DNA of 64,000 bases from CAYRHN01 sp964424115. Lineage in GTDB: Bacteria > Chloroflexota > Anaerolineae > Anaerolineales > Anaerolineaceae. The DNA is taken from positions 62,001-126,000 of the forward strand of contig CAYRHN010000002.1 in NCBI GenBank assembly GCA_964424115.1, read 5' to 3'. Made by a program: the position numbers and the translations under genes. Below the pieces are notes generated by a model that saw only the letters and a program-made list of their open reading frames with translations, did no database searches and was not told the origin of the DNA. This document shows positions 43,473-51,648 of the stretch, one piece after another. How positions within the stretch are numbered: the first letter of the stretch is position 1; the number at the start of each line of letters is the position of its first letter.

Positions 43473-44144
43473 ATGGAATTGACCACTTTCTTCATTGACC
43501 TGGATGAAACGGTCTATCCGGTTGAGACGGGCGTTTGGCCTGCTGCGCGCTTGAAGATGACCCAATATATGCACGATCGTTTGCATATGGACTGGGAAGA
43601 GATCCCGCGCATCCGTGAGGGGCTGTATCATGAATATGGGACCACAACGCGCGGGCTCCAGGTGCTTTACCATATCGATGTGGATGATTTTCTGGAATAC
43701 GTGCACGATCTGCCCATCCAGGAAATGGTAAAACCAGATCCTTTCTTGCGTTCGGTCTTGCTTCGTTATCCCCAACGTAAGGTGATTTTCACGAATGCAA
43801 CCAGGAAACATGCCGAGCGTGTATTGGGAGCGTTGGGTGTGTCAGATTGTTTTTCCCAGATCATTGATATTTATGCCATCCAGCCTTACTGCAAGCCGCA
43901 GGCCGAAGCTTACCAGATCGCTTTGAAGGCGGCTGGTGAAACCGCGGGGCATTGCGTCCTGGTTGACGACACGGTAAAGAACATTGAGACAGCCCGGCAG
44001 TTGGGATTTTTAACCGTGCGGGTCGGAGATGCGGTCCCGCAGGCGCATTTCCATATTTCCTGCCTAGCGGACCTGCCGGAGGTGCTGCCAGTCAACGGAA
44101 ATCACGCCAGTGGCTCAGGAGGAGGAGCGAGTTCTGATGCCTGA
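43473..44144 (+). CDS. HAD-family pyrimidine 5'-nucleotidase-like hydrolase
   Basis: The 223-residue protein has the HAD motifs FIDLDETVYP (nucleophile Asp), IFTNAT, the CKPQAEAY Lys and VLVDDTVKNIETA. The DLDETVYP and GLYHEYGTTTRGL features are those of the Sdt1/pyrimidine nucleotidase branch. It would dephosphorylate a nucleotide or sugar phosphate. The next gene's ATG lies just before its stop. Confidence 0.85.
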   Translation: MELTTFFIDLDETVYPVETGVWPAARLKMTQYMHDRLHMDWEEIPRIREGLYHEYGTTTRGLQVLYHIDVDDFLEYVHDLPIQEMVKPDPFLRSVLLRYPQRKVIFTNATRKHAERVLGALGVSDCFSQIIDIYAIQPYCKPQAEAYQIALKAAGETAGHCVLVDDTVKNIETARQLGFLTVRVGDAVPQAHFHISCLADLPEVLPVNGNHASGSGGGASSDA

Positions 44145-44376
44145 GAATACCTGGTTGGCGATCTTGTTGGTGATTGGTCTGGTCGTGGGAGTGAACCTGA
44201 TCCTGTGGATGATGTGGCGCGGCGGTCAGGGACTGAACTCGCAGATCATCATCGTGCGGCAGATGGGAAAGGCAGCCCGGAAACCGTGGCAAAAGGAAGA
44301 TGACGCCCTAAAGGAACTCTCGGAGAGAGTGGAGAACCTGAAGAATTCGAAGGATAATAAAGACGGTTCGGAGTGA
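44137..44376 (+). CDS. Small single-pass membrane protein
   Basis: The 79-residue protein has one membrane helix (about 5-28; WLAILLVIGLVVGVNLILWMM) and a charged C-terminus with a short predicted coiled coil (DDALKELSERVENLKNS). It overlaps the HAD gene by eight bases with GGAGGAG upstream. I do not recognise a family. A GTG at 44110 could add nine residues. Confidence 0.65.
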   Translation: MPENTWLAILLVIGLVVGVNLILWMMWRGGQGLNSQIIIVRQMGKAARKPWQKEDDALKELSERVENLKNSKDNKDGSE

Positions 44377-44453
44377 GATCAATGGCAGGTGCAGCTTTCA
44401 TGCTGAATTAACCCGCCTATGCTATGCTTTTAGATAAGAGGAGTTCACATTTT

Positions 44454-45737
44454 ATGTCGAAAAATCCATTGGTTTACTTAGTGTTAATGATGCTTCTGGT
44501 TGGCCTGGCATTCATGGGCGGCATGGCTGTCGGTGAGAATCAAGCCAAGGCCGGCTTGATCGCCACCGCAACCCCGGCTGTGCAGGGAACGAGCCCTACC
44601 ATTCCTGCTACAGAGGGAGCAAATAGTTCCACACCAACCGTTACAGATGAGAACACTGTTAATCGCGATGAGTTATTTGCGCCGTTTTGGCAGGCGTATG
44701 ATATCGTGCTCAGTCAATATGTAGACCAACCCGTCGATCAAACTGCTCTCATGCGGGGAGCGATCAAGGGCATGATGGAGGCTCTCGGCGACGAACATTC
44801 CAGCTATATGGATCCAGACATGTACCGCCAGAGTTCGACTCAACTGGCGGGGGATTATGAAGGGATTGGCGCCTGGGTGGATATCACCGGGGTTTATCTT
44901 AAGATCATTAGCCCGATGTCTGGTAGCCCTGCTGAGGCTGCCGGATTGAAGCCGGATGATTTGATCGTTGCTGTGGACGGGGTGGATATGACCGGCATAG
45001 ATGGCAACGTGGTTTTGAGCAAAGTTCTGGGTCCCGCAGGGACAGATGTGACTCTAACCGTCCAGCGCGAGGGTGTGGAGAATTTTGATGTGACCATCAC
45101 CCGGGCTCACATTGTGATCCCCAGCGTGGAGGGCAAAATGCTCGAAAATACCAGCATCGCCTATGTGGATCTGACTACCTTTGGAGATGATACTGGAGAC
45201 GATCTGCGCGCCAAATTGGAAGAGCTTCTGGCGCAAAACCCAACCGGGCTGATCCTGGATCTGCGTTACAATGGCGGCGGATATTTGAATACGGCTGTAC
45301 AGGTTCTTTCCGAGTTCCTCCCGGCCGGACAGGTAGCTATGTACGAAGAGTTTGGCGACGGCACCCAACGCCCGCTGCGCACGATCGATGGTGGGGTTGC
45401 CAAAGAGATTCCGATGGTAGTATTGGTTAACGACGGCAGCGCTTCGGCATCTGAGATCACCGCCGGCGCATTGCAGGATTATGGCCGTGCCAAGCTGGTA
45501 GGCATCCAGACCTATGGCAAGGGTTCCGTACAGAATTGGATCGAGCTGGATGGAGAAAACGGCGCAGTGCGCGTAACCATTGCGCATTGGCTGACCCCGC
45601 TCAAGCGCCAGATCCATAAGATTGGTTTGACCCCGGATTATGTGGTGGAGATCACCGAGGCGGATGCGACAGCGAAAGTTGATCCGCAGTTGAACAAAGC
45701 GATTGAACTGCTGGGGGGAACTCCTCCCACACCTTAA
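44454..45737 (+). CDS. C-terminal processing peptidase (S41, CtpA-like)
   Basis: The 427-residue protease has a signal-anchor (about 7-27), a Thr/Pro-rich spacer, an S41 N-terminal helical part, a PDZ domain (about 125-210; SGSPAEAAGLKPDDLIVAVDG), and the catalytic core with Ser in GSASASEITAG and the general-base Lys in TYGKGSVQ. It cleaves C-terminal tails of exported or damaged proteins outside the membrane. A ribosome site AAGAGGAG sets the start. Its stop overlaps that of the convergent hydrogenase maturation protease by three bases. Confidence 0.94.
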   Translation: MSKNPLVYLVLMMLLVGLAFMGGMAVGENQAKAGLIATATPAVQGTSPTIPATEGANSSTPTVTDENTVNRDELFAPFWQAYDIVLSQYVDQPVDQTALMRGAIKGMMEALGDEHSSYMDPDMYRQSSTQLAGDYEGIGAWVDITGVYLKIISPMSGSPAEAAGLKPDDLIVAVDGVDMTGIDGNVVLSKVLGPAGTDVTLTVQREGVENFDVTITRAHIVIPSVEGKMLENTSIAYVDLTTFGDDTGDDLRAKLEELLAQNPTGLILDLRYNGGGYLNTAVQVLSEFLPAGQVAMYEEFGDGTQRPLRTIDGGVAKEIPMVVLVNDGSASASEITAGALQDYGRAKLVGIQTYGKGSVQNWIELDGENGAVRVTIAHWLTPLKRQIHKIGLTPDYVVEITEADATAKVDPQLNKAIELLGGTPPTP

Positions 45738-46270
45738 TAAATTTCCTCAATCAACTTTTCCAGCCGCCCGCTCAGCCGGGCGGCTGCTCTTTTCACAGCA
45801 GGATCAGGGGGTTGGTCGAATTCAATGGATCCTACCTGAATGCCCACCAAGAGAACTCGACAGCCCAATTCCCGGGTCAGAAATTGCCCAAAGAGGGTGG
45901 GTGGAAGGGTGTGCGTGGAAGCGCTGAAACCTTCTGCCTCGTTCCAATCCAGCCAGGTGATCCTTCCAGGACTGGCTCCCATTTGTACAGCATCCAGTAA
46001 AAGCACCACATCGGGGTGGAATCGGCGTAACGGAGCCGTGAAATTTTCTGGGGCGGGTCCGGCTTCTACCAGCAAGAGGTGCGGTGGCAAAGGGAACGGC
46101 AAGCGCGCAGCCAACTCGCGCAAGGCAAGTATTCCGGCTGCGTCGTCGGCGTTCAGCTCATTACCAATGCCCACCAGTGCCAGTCGCGGCTGCGCTTTAC
46201 CCGGCAGGGACGTTAGAACCTCGCTCAATTTTCTTGCCCAGGATTGCCTGGACGTCTTCATCTCGGCCAT
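45734..46270 (-). CDS. Hydrogenase maturation protease (HycI-like)
   Basis: The 178-residue protein has the HycI/HybD-type nickel-sensing fold: LVGIGNELNADDAAG, and LLDAVQMG with the second metal-site Asp. THTLPP corresponds to the HycI-type third ligand region. It removes the C-terminal tail of the hydrogenase large subunit after Ni insertion. It is last in the hydrogenase operon, and its target at 47542 keeps a tail after DPCxxC. The start overlaps the preceding gene by about 74 bases; a downstream TTG is a possible alternative. Confidence 0.85.
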   Translation of the reverse strand: MAEMKTSRQSWARKLSEVLTSLPGKAQPRLALVGIGNELNADDAAGILALRELAARLPFPLPPHLLLVEAGPAPENFTAPLRRFHPDVVLLLDAVQMGASPGRITWLDWNEAEGFSASTHTLPPTLFGQFLTRELGCRVLLVGIQVGSIEFDQPPDPAVKRAAARLSGRLEKLIEEIY

Positions 46271-46619
46271 AATACACCACGAACGGCTCTTTGCTAGTAG
46301 AGGCGCATTCCCACTGGTCGTTGGACATTTCGATGCAATTGAAGCGGCAATTCACCACACATTGCGAACAATAGGTGCATTTTTCGGCATGATACCGCAA
46401 TACAAAACGTTTGTTCACCTTGTCAAGTACCAACAACTCGATTGCATCAGATGGGCAGTCTTTGGCGCACAACTGGCATCCGACACATTTCGCCGGATTC
46501 CAAACCATCCTGCCGCGGTAACGTTCTGGGGCCTCGAGGCGCACAAAAGGGTACTGCTGTGTGGCTGGCTTTTTGAAGAGCGAGCCAAGGATATCGCTTA
46601 ACATTGCTCCGAATTTCAT
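46197..46619 (-). CDS. Hydrogenase ferredoxin-like subunit, two [4Fe-4S] clusters
   Basis: The 140-residue protein is NuoI/EchF-like with CVGCQLCAKDCP and CTYCSQCVVNC, each a full 4Fe-4S motif. It carries electrons between a soluble donor (ferredoxin) and the small subunit. The start at 46619 overlaps the stop of the NuoH-like gene by four bases. The N-terminus (MLSDILGSLFKK) is amphipathic, fitting membrane contact. Confidence 0.93.
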   Translation of the reverse strand: MKFGAMLSDILGSLFKKPATQQYPFVRLEAPERYRGRMVWNPAKCVGCQLCAKDCPSDAIELLVLDKVNKRFVLRYHAEKCTYCSQCVVNCRFNCIEMSNDQWECASTSKEPFVVYYGRDEDVQAILGKKIERGSNVPAG

Positions 46620-47545
46620 AGGACACCTGCCGTGCGAAGAATGATCATTACCAGTAATTGTACCAGAGCCAGGATTGCGCCCAGGCGCCACCACAGGCCA
46701 ACAGTCTGGTCGATGCGCAGACGGGCGAACAAGCTTTGCAGCCCGGCCATCACCAGCAACAGGCTGAGCGTTTTGAGCAGGAATTCGAGCGGATTGCTCA
46801 ACCCGCCCAGGTAGAAGGCCACCACCAGCGATAACCCGATCACCAGCTCCACGTTCTTGCCGAGGTGGAAAATTGCCAGACCGCGTCCGGAGTATTCAGT
46901 CAGCGCGCCACTGACAATCTCTGTCTCAGCTTCAGGGGCATCAAAGGGGGGAAGTTCAAGCTTGCCCATCAATCCTACCAGCGCCACCAGGAAACCGATT
47001 GGTTGGATCAGCATCATCCAGGTATGACTGGCGGCATATTCATTGATCTTGCTGATCTGCCAGGTTCCGGCTACGACCGCCGGGCCAAGCAAAGCCAACA
47101 GGAAAGGGGCTTCGTAGGAGAACAATTGGGTCAGGGTGCGGGTGGCGCCAATCAGCGAAAAACGGTTAGGGGTATTGGCGCCTGCCAGGCCAATACAGAG
47201 AGTCATCATGCTCAGCAGATACAGAGTAACGATCAGATCGCCAGGATACGTGTAGGAAGGCGCAACTCCAAAGAGAGGCACGTACAATCCTGAGGTCAGC
47301 GCTCCGGCCAGGGCTACTATCGGTAGGGCAATGAAAAGCCCGGCATGCACACCCTGGGGAATGATCTCTTCCTTGGCTAATAATTTAACAAAATCGGCCA
47401 GGGGTTGGAACCAACGCGGTCCAATACGGTTTTGGAAACGCGCCACCAGTTTGCGGTCAAACCACTCGAACAATAATCCGCTGGCGATCACAAACAATCC
47501 ACCGGGGAAGAAAAGCAGGGCAACAATCGCGGGAATATTGTTCAT
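46616..47545 (-). CDS. Hydrogenase membrane anchor (NuoH/EchB-like)
   Basis: The 309-residue protein has about eight helices. EWFDRKLVARFQNRIGPRW is the canonical NuoH/HycD loop that contacts the small subunit, followed by PLADFVKLLAKEEIIP and the acidic loop FDAPEAETEIVSGALTEYSG. It anchors the hydrophilic arm and takes part in proton or sodium transfer. The start overlaps the large subunit gene by four bases. Confidence 0.94.
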   Translation of the reverse strand: MNNIPAIVALLFFPGGLFVIASGLLFEWFDRKLVARFQNRIGPRWFQPLADFVKLLAKEEIIPQGVHAGLFIALPIVALAGALTSGLYVPLFGVAPSYTYPGDLIVTLYLLSMMTLCIGLAGANTPNRFSLIGATRTLTQLFSYEAPFLLALLGPAVVAGTWQISKINEYAASHTWMMLIQPIGFLVALVGLMGKLELPPFDAPEAETEIVSGALTEYSGRGLAIFHLGKNVELVIGLSLVVAFYLGGLSNPLEFLLKTLSLLLVMAGLQSLFARLRIDQTVGLWWRLGAILALVQLLVMIILRTAGVL

Positions 47546-48753
47546 CGGTTTCCACCTTGGCGGGATTGATAATATTGGATCCCGTATTGTCGAAGTTGCT
47601 CCCAGCTCCACACATCGGGCGAGCGATTGGCCTTGTTGTGCAGCAGGATGGCGCGGTCGTTGCAGGAAAAACAGGGATCGATGCCGGATAGGATCATCGG
47701 CACGTCCGCCAGATTGTGTCCAATCACCAGGGTAATCACCGATGCCCAGTTGCACAGGCTGGGGGTGCGGACCTTTACTCGTTCGGGGGTCTCCCCTCCG
47801 TTGCTTTTCAGAAAATACAATAATTCACCACGAGGGGCTTCCACCCGGCTGATCGTTTCACCTTCCGGGATGCGGCGGGGGACGCGCACAGACAGCTCGC
47901 CGGACGGCAGGTTATCGATGATCTCGCGGATCAGGCGATAGCTTTCAAACAATTCATTGATGCGCACCACAAAACGTTCGGTGAGGTCTCCGGTGCTGCC
48001 GGTCACCAGCCTGACCGGGAAGAGGTGATAACCGGAATAAGGTGCGTCGATGCGCACGTCGCGCTGCACACCGCTGGCGCGCCCGGTGGGGCCGACAGCT
48101 CCCAGGTGTTTAGCCTGTTCCAGGCTCATTTTACCGACTCCTCGAGTGCGGCCAAGGAAGGTTTGGTCGGTGGTCACGATGGTCATATAGTGATGCGTGC
48201 GTTTTTCGAGGAAATCAATCCCTTCCTTGATCTTCTCGATGTGGGCGGGTTCAATGTCGAATTTGACCCCTCCGGGGATATTAGCCGAGTAGTGCACGCG
48301 GTTGCCGCTGAGCATCTCGAGGATGTCCATAATGGTTTCTCGGTCGCGCCAGGAATACATGAAGAGGGTGTCAAATCCGCCTTCGTGGGCTGCAACGCCC
48401 AACCAAAGCAGGTGGCTGTGGATTCGTTCCAGTTCGGCCATCAGGATACGGATTGCCTGGGCGCGGGGTGGCGCAGAGACTTTGGCCAGTTTCTCTACCC
48501 CAAGAATGTAGGCGGTGGCGTGTACGTGGGAACAAATCCCGCATACCCGCTCAAACAGGTACATGTTTTGCGTCCAGTTGCGCGCTTCGGCGCCTTTTTC
48601 GATCCCGCGATGTACATACCCCAGGCGTACGGAAGCATGGGTGACGATCTCGCCATCTACAGCAAATTCAAAATGTCCCGGTTCTTTAAGCGCGGGGTGC
48701 TGAGGACCGATGGGAACGATAAATTTATTGCTTTTGGTTTGTGGTTTTTCCAT
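47542..48753 (-). CDS. [NiFe]-hydrogenase large subunit, group 4
   Basis: The 403-residue protein keeps all four nickel ligands: ERVCGICSHVH (Cys71, Cys74) and DPCFSCNDR (Cys361, Cys364). This separates it from complex I NuoD and from Mbx/Mbs-type relatives that lost these Cys. It interconverts protons and H2. After Arg367 a 36-residue tail remains, which the HycI-like protease of the same operon would cleave. It is short compared with HycE since it lacks the fused NuoC part, which is encoded separately upstream. The exact subgroup cannot be fixed without a tree. Confidence 0.93.
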   Translation of the reverse strand: MEKPQTKSNKFIVPIGPQHPALKEPGHFEFAVDGEIVTHASVRLGYVHRGIEKGAEARNWTQNMYLFERVCGICSHVHATAYILGVEKLAKVSAPPRAQAIRILMAELERIHSHLLWLGVAAHEGGFDTLFMYSWRDRETIMDILEMLSGNRVHYSANIPGGVKFDIEPAHIEKIKEGIDFLEKRTHHYMTIVTTDQTFLGRTRGVGKMSLEQAKHLGAVGPTGRASGVQRDVRIDAPYSGYHLFPVRLVTGSTGDLTERFVVRINELFESYRLIREIIDNLPSGELSVRVPRRIPEGETISRVEAPRGELLYFLKSNGGETPERVKVRTPSLCNWASVITLVIGHNLADVPMILSGIDPCFSCNDRAILLHNKANRSPDVWSWEQLRQYGIQYYQSRQGGNR

Positions 48754-48767
48754 CTATGCTCGCCTTT

Positions 48768-49307
48768 CTACTCAGCCGGGGTTTCAACCTGGTAAGATTT
48801 ACGCATGGGATAAACACTGTCCGGCCAATCGTCGGGAAGGAGCAGTTTATCGGGATTAGGGGTGTTTTCCACGATCACGCCGAACATTTCCATCAGCTCG
48901 CGTTCGTATAAGGTAGCTGAGGGGATCATATCGCAAACTGTGGGGATCGTGGCACGGGAATAGGGCAGGACGACGCGCAAGGTGGCAATGGCTGCCCCTT
49001 CGCAAAAATGGTAAAGTACCTCAATGCCGCCTTCCAGGGTGATGTGCGAGCCAGGGATGGTTTCACCCTCTTCGCTCATGCGTTTCCACTGCCTTTCTTC
49101 GTCCTGGGAGGCCACTGGATGAGGATGATCTAGACCGGTGATGGCTGATAAATATCCCCAATTAGCATCCAGCAGCGCTTTAATGGCAGGCAGGAGTTGC
49201 CCCGCGGTAAGAATAATGTCTACACGGTTTTCTTCGGGAAAGGTGCATGCGCCTGAGATTGGTTTCAAGATCTCGCACACGGTTTGAATTGCGGTTGCAG
49301 TATCCAT
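48768..49307 (-). CDS. NuoC/EchD-like hydrogenase subunit
   Basis: The 179-residue protein has the 30-kDa subunit signature TLYERELMEMFGV and the C-terminal LLLPDDWPDSVYPMRK. It supports assembly of the hydrophilic arm together with the large subunit, whose gene begins 14 bases downstream. Confidence 0.92.
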   Translation of the reverse strand: MDTATAIQTVCEILKPISGACTFPEENRVDIILTAGQLLPAIKALLDANWGYLSAITGLDHPHPVASQDEERQWKRMSEEGETIPGSHITLEGGIEVLYHFCEGAAIATLRVVLPYSRATIPTVCDMIPSATLYERELMEMFGVIVENTPNPDKLLLPDDWPDSVYPMRKSYQVETPAE

Positions 49308-49317
49308 CCGATTACCT

Positions 49318-49782
49318 CTACGCTTTCTTTTTTAGGCTTTCCAAAAGTTGAACAACGCCGAAGATGATCGCTTCCGGGCGGGGGGGGCAGCCAGGCACAT
49401 AGACGTTGACTGGAATGACCTCGCCGATATTGCCAACGATGTTGTAACAACCGCTGAAGGTGCCGCCGGAGATTCCGCAGGAGCCAACCGCCACAACAAA
49501 TTTTGGCTCGGGCATTTGCTCGTAGGTGCGCAGCAGGCGTTCGCGTGCCTGGCGAGTGACCGGGCCGGTGCAGATCAACACATCTGCGTGCCGCGGACTG
49601 CCCTGCAATTTCACGCCAAAACGTTCCAAATCGTAGCGGGGGGCAAGTGTCGCCAGGATCTCGATATCGCAGCCGTTGCAGGAACCGCTGTTGAAGTGCA
49701 CCAGCCAGGGAGAATTGATTCGAGCCCAAGATTTGATCTGTTCGAGTGCTTTATTCCAGGGAGATGTCACAGAAAGGGTCAT
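49318..49782 (-). CDS. [NiFe]-hydrogenase small subunit (NuoB/EchC-like)
   Basis: The 154-residue protein has the four Cys of the proximal 4Fe-4S cluster: SCNGCD (Cys35, Cys38), VGSCGISGG (Cys102) and PGCPPRPE (Cys132). It passes electrons between the ferredoxin-like subunit and the NiFe site. It lacks the extra clusters of uptake hydrogenases, as usual in group 4. Confidence 0.94.
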   Translation of the reverse strand: MTLSVTSPWNKALEQIKSWARINSPWLVHFNSGSCNGCDIEILATLAPRYDLERFGVKLQGSPRHADVLICTGPVTRQARERLLRTYEQMPEPKFVVAVGSCGISGGTFSGCYNIVGNIGEVIPVNVYVPGCPPRPEAIIFGVVQLLESLKKKA

Positions 49783-49804
49783 GATTTACCTCGTGATTTT
49801 AGGA

Positions 49805-50122
49805 TCAGCCCAGGATGAGGGCAACCAGGGCTAGAACCAACCCGCCCAGGAAAACGCCGGTGATCATGGTCAGCGCCCCGCTGCCCAAGACCAACATGCC
49901 CAGGTGCAGGATTGCAAAGAAGAAAGCGATCAGGAAGAACTGACGATAACCGGGCGAAGCCGCTCCCGTAGCGGCTTCCTCGCCGCTGCCGTAGATGGTT
50001 GTCTTTAACAGGCTGGAATTAGGATTCCGCGGGCCGGCAAGTTTGCGTCCAATTATTGCTAACAATGCCACCAAAGGGACGTAGATCAAGAATGCGACTG
50101 GGGGAGAGAGCAGGATATCCAT
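49805..50122 (-). CDS. NuoA-like membrane subunit
   Basis: The 105-residue protein has three helices and the NuoA-like sequence YRQFFLIAFFFAILHLGMLVL. A NuoA-like subunit is typical of complex I and is also found in some hydrogenases of the Chloroflexota style. It lies three bases after the NuoN-like stop. Confidence 0.8.
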   Translation of the reverse strand: MDILLSPPVAFLIYVPLVALLAIIGRKLAGPRNPNSSLLKTTIYGSGEEAATGAASPGYRQFFLIAFFFAILHLGMLVLGSGALTMITGVFLGGLVLALVALILG

Positions 50123-50125
50123 GGA

Positions 50126-51646
50126 TTATCCTCCAAATGCAGCAAGCAGGGAGTGTGCTGCCGGACCAGTCAGGCAATCCAGCAGAGTGGGCCAAAAACC
50201 GAGAATCACGATCGCCAGGGTGAGCAGAACCAATGGCGCACCGATCAGCCAGGGTATACGATTGCCCTCGCGAACAGCCGGGGACTGCTCGCGGCGATAC
50301 ATGCGATTCACCAACGGGGCATAATAACCGAGGGAAAGCACACTGTTTAACGCCGCAAGGATCACCAACAAGATCGCCAGGATATTTTGGGATTCGAAGC
50401 CCGCCACAAAGATTTGCCACTTGGACATGAAACCGGCCAGTGGAGGCAATCCGCCCAGGCTGAGAACGGCAATGCTGAAGCAGAAGGCGATCACCGGATA
50501 GCGGCGGGATGCGCCATCCAGATCAGACACCGTGAGAGATTGGTGATTATGTTTGGAAATATAGAGGGCGTACATCAAAGCGCCTGCGGCAAGGAATGCC
50601 AGGCCTTTCATCAACGCGTGGGTGATAAGATGGAAGAAACCGCCCTGGGCACCTGCCGGGATGCCAAAGGCCATCGCGATCCCAAAACCAGCCAGCATGT
50701 ATCCGACATGTCCGATACTGGAATAAGCCAACAGGCGTTTAACCTGGGTCTGGCGCAGGGCCATCAGGTTGCCTAACAGGATGTTGACCGCGCCAAATCC
50801 CATCAGGATCCCTCCCCATACATTGCTGATATTGGAGAGGCCTCCCAAAGCGCGCAGCATGGCGATCAGACCCGCTTCAATCACGATGCCGGAAAGCATG
50901 GCGCTGATACCGCTTGGGGCCTGGGAGTGAGCGTCCGGCAGCCAGGTATGCATAGGCACCAGGGCGGCCTTGACGCCGAAACCAATGATGATCAACGCGG
51001 CGGCAGCCAGCAAGATCGGCTTGGAGGATTGCAGCATGGTGGGAATGATGCCCATGTTCAACCAACCGGTTTGACCAAAAACGATGGCGATCCCGAGCAG
51101 GACAAGGGTGGATCCGACCGCGCTTTGCACCAGGTATTTGAAACCGGCTTCGAGGGCTGGTTTTTCATTACGGTAGAAAGCCACCAGCAAATAAGAGCTA
51201 ATTGCCATGCACTCAAACCAAACCCACAGATTGAACAAATCGGAAGCGCAACCCAGGCCAATGATCGAGCCTGTCATGGCAAGCAGCATGGAGTAGAATT
51301 TCTCTTCTCCGTCCTCGCCGCGCATATAAATGACAGAAAAGACCGTCACCAGCAGAGCAAGGGTCACTGCCACGGCTGCCAGCAGCAGGCTGATGCCGTC
51401 CAGGTAGAGAGATGCAACGCCTACCTGGAGAATGCGCGCGCCGATGGCACCTTGTGATTGGTAGGCTGAGGCAGCAATGAAGAGGAACATGCCGGTGGCC
51501 AACAGCGTTATGGCGGTCAACCACCCGGCTGGATTAACGCGGGTCTGCGGGCGCCAACGCGCGAAAGTACGTCCGATGATATAGATCAATGGGGAAGCAA
51601 TCAGGGGCAGGAGGATCATCCAGGAAAAAGAGGTTAAGGCGTCCAT
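50126..51646 (-). CDS. Antiporter-like subunit (NuoN/MnhD type)
   Basis: The 506-residue protein has about 14 helices with the proton-antiporter core: conserved Lys/Glu of the channel in VWFECMAISSYLLVAFY and KAALVPMHTWLPDAHSQAPSGISAMLSG. Closer in motif to the HyfF/MnhD/NuoN group. It would move protons or sodium as electrons flow. The open frame runs further upstream across the NuoL stop but the Met at 51646, two bases after that stop, is the natural start. Confidence 0.9.
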   Translation of the reverse strand: MDALTSFSWMILLPLIASPLIYIIGRTFARWRPQTRVNPAGWLTAITLLATGMFLFIAASAYQSQGAIGARILQVGVASLYLDGISLLLAAVAVTLALLVTVFSVIYMRGEDGEEKFYSMLLAMTGSIIGLGCASDLFNLWVWFECMAISSYLLVAFYRNEKPALEAGFKYLVQSAVGSTLVLLGIAIVFGQTGWLNMGIIPTMLQSSKPILLAAAALIIIGFGVKAALVPMHTWLPDAHSQAPSGISAMLSGIVIEAGLIAMLRALGGLSNISNVWGGILMGFGAVNILLGNLMALRQTQVKRLLAYSSIGHVGYMLAGFGIAMAFGIPAGAQGGFFHLITHALMKGLAFLAAGALMYALYISKHNHQSLTVSDLDGASRRYPVIAFCFSIAVLSLGGLPPLAGFMSKWQIFVAGFESQNILAILLVILAALNSVLSLGYYAPLVNRMYRREQSPAVREGNRIPWLIGAPLVLLTLAIVILGFWPTLLDCLTGPAAHSLLAAFGG

Positions 51647-51648
51647 GT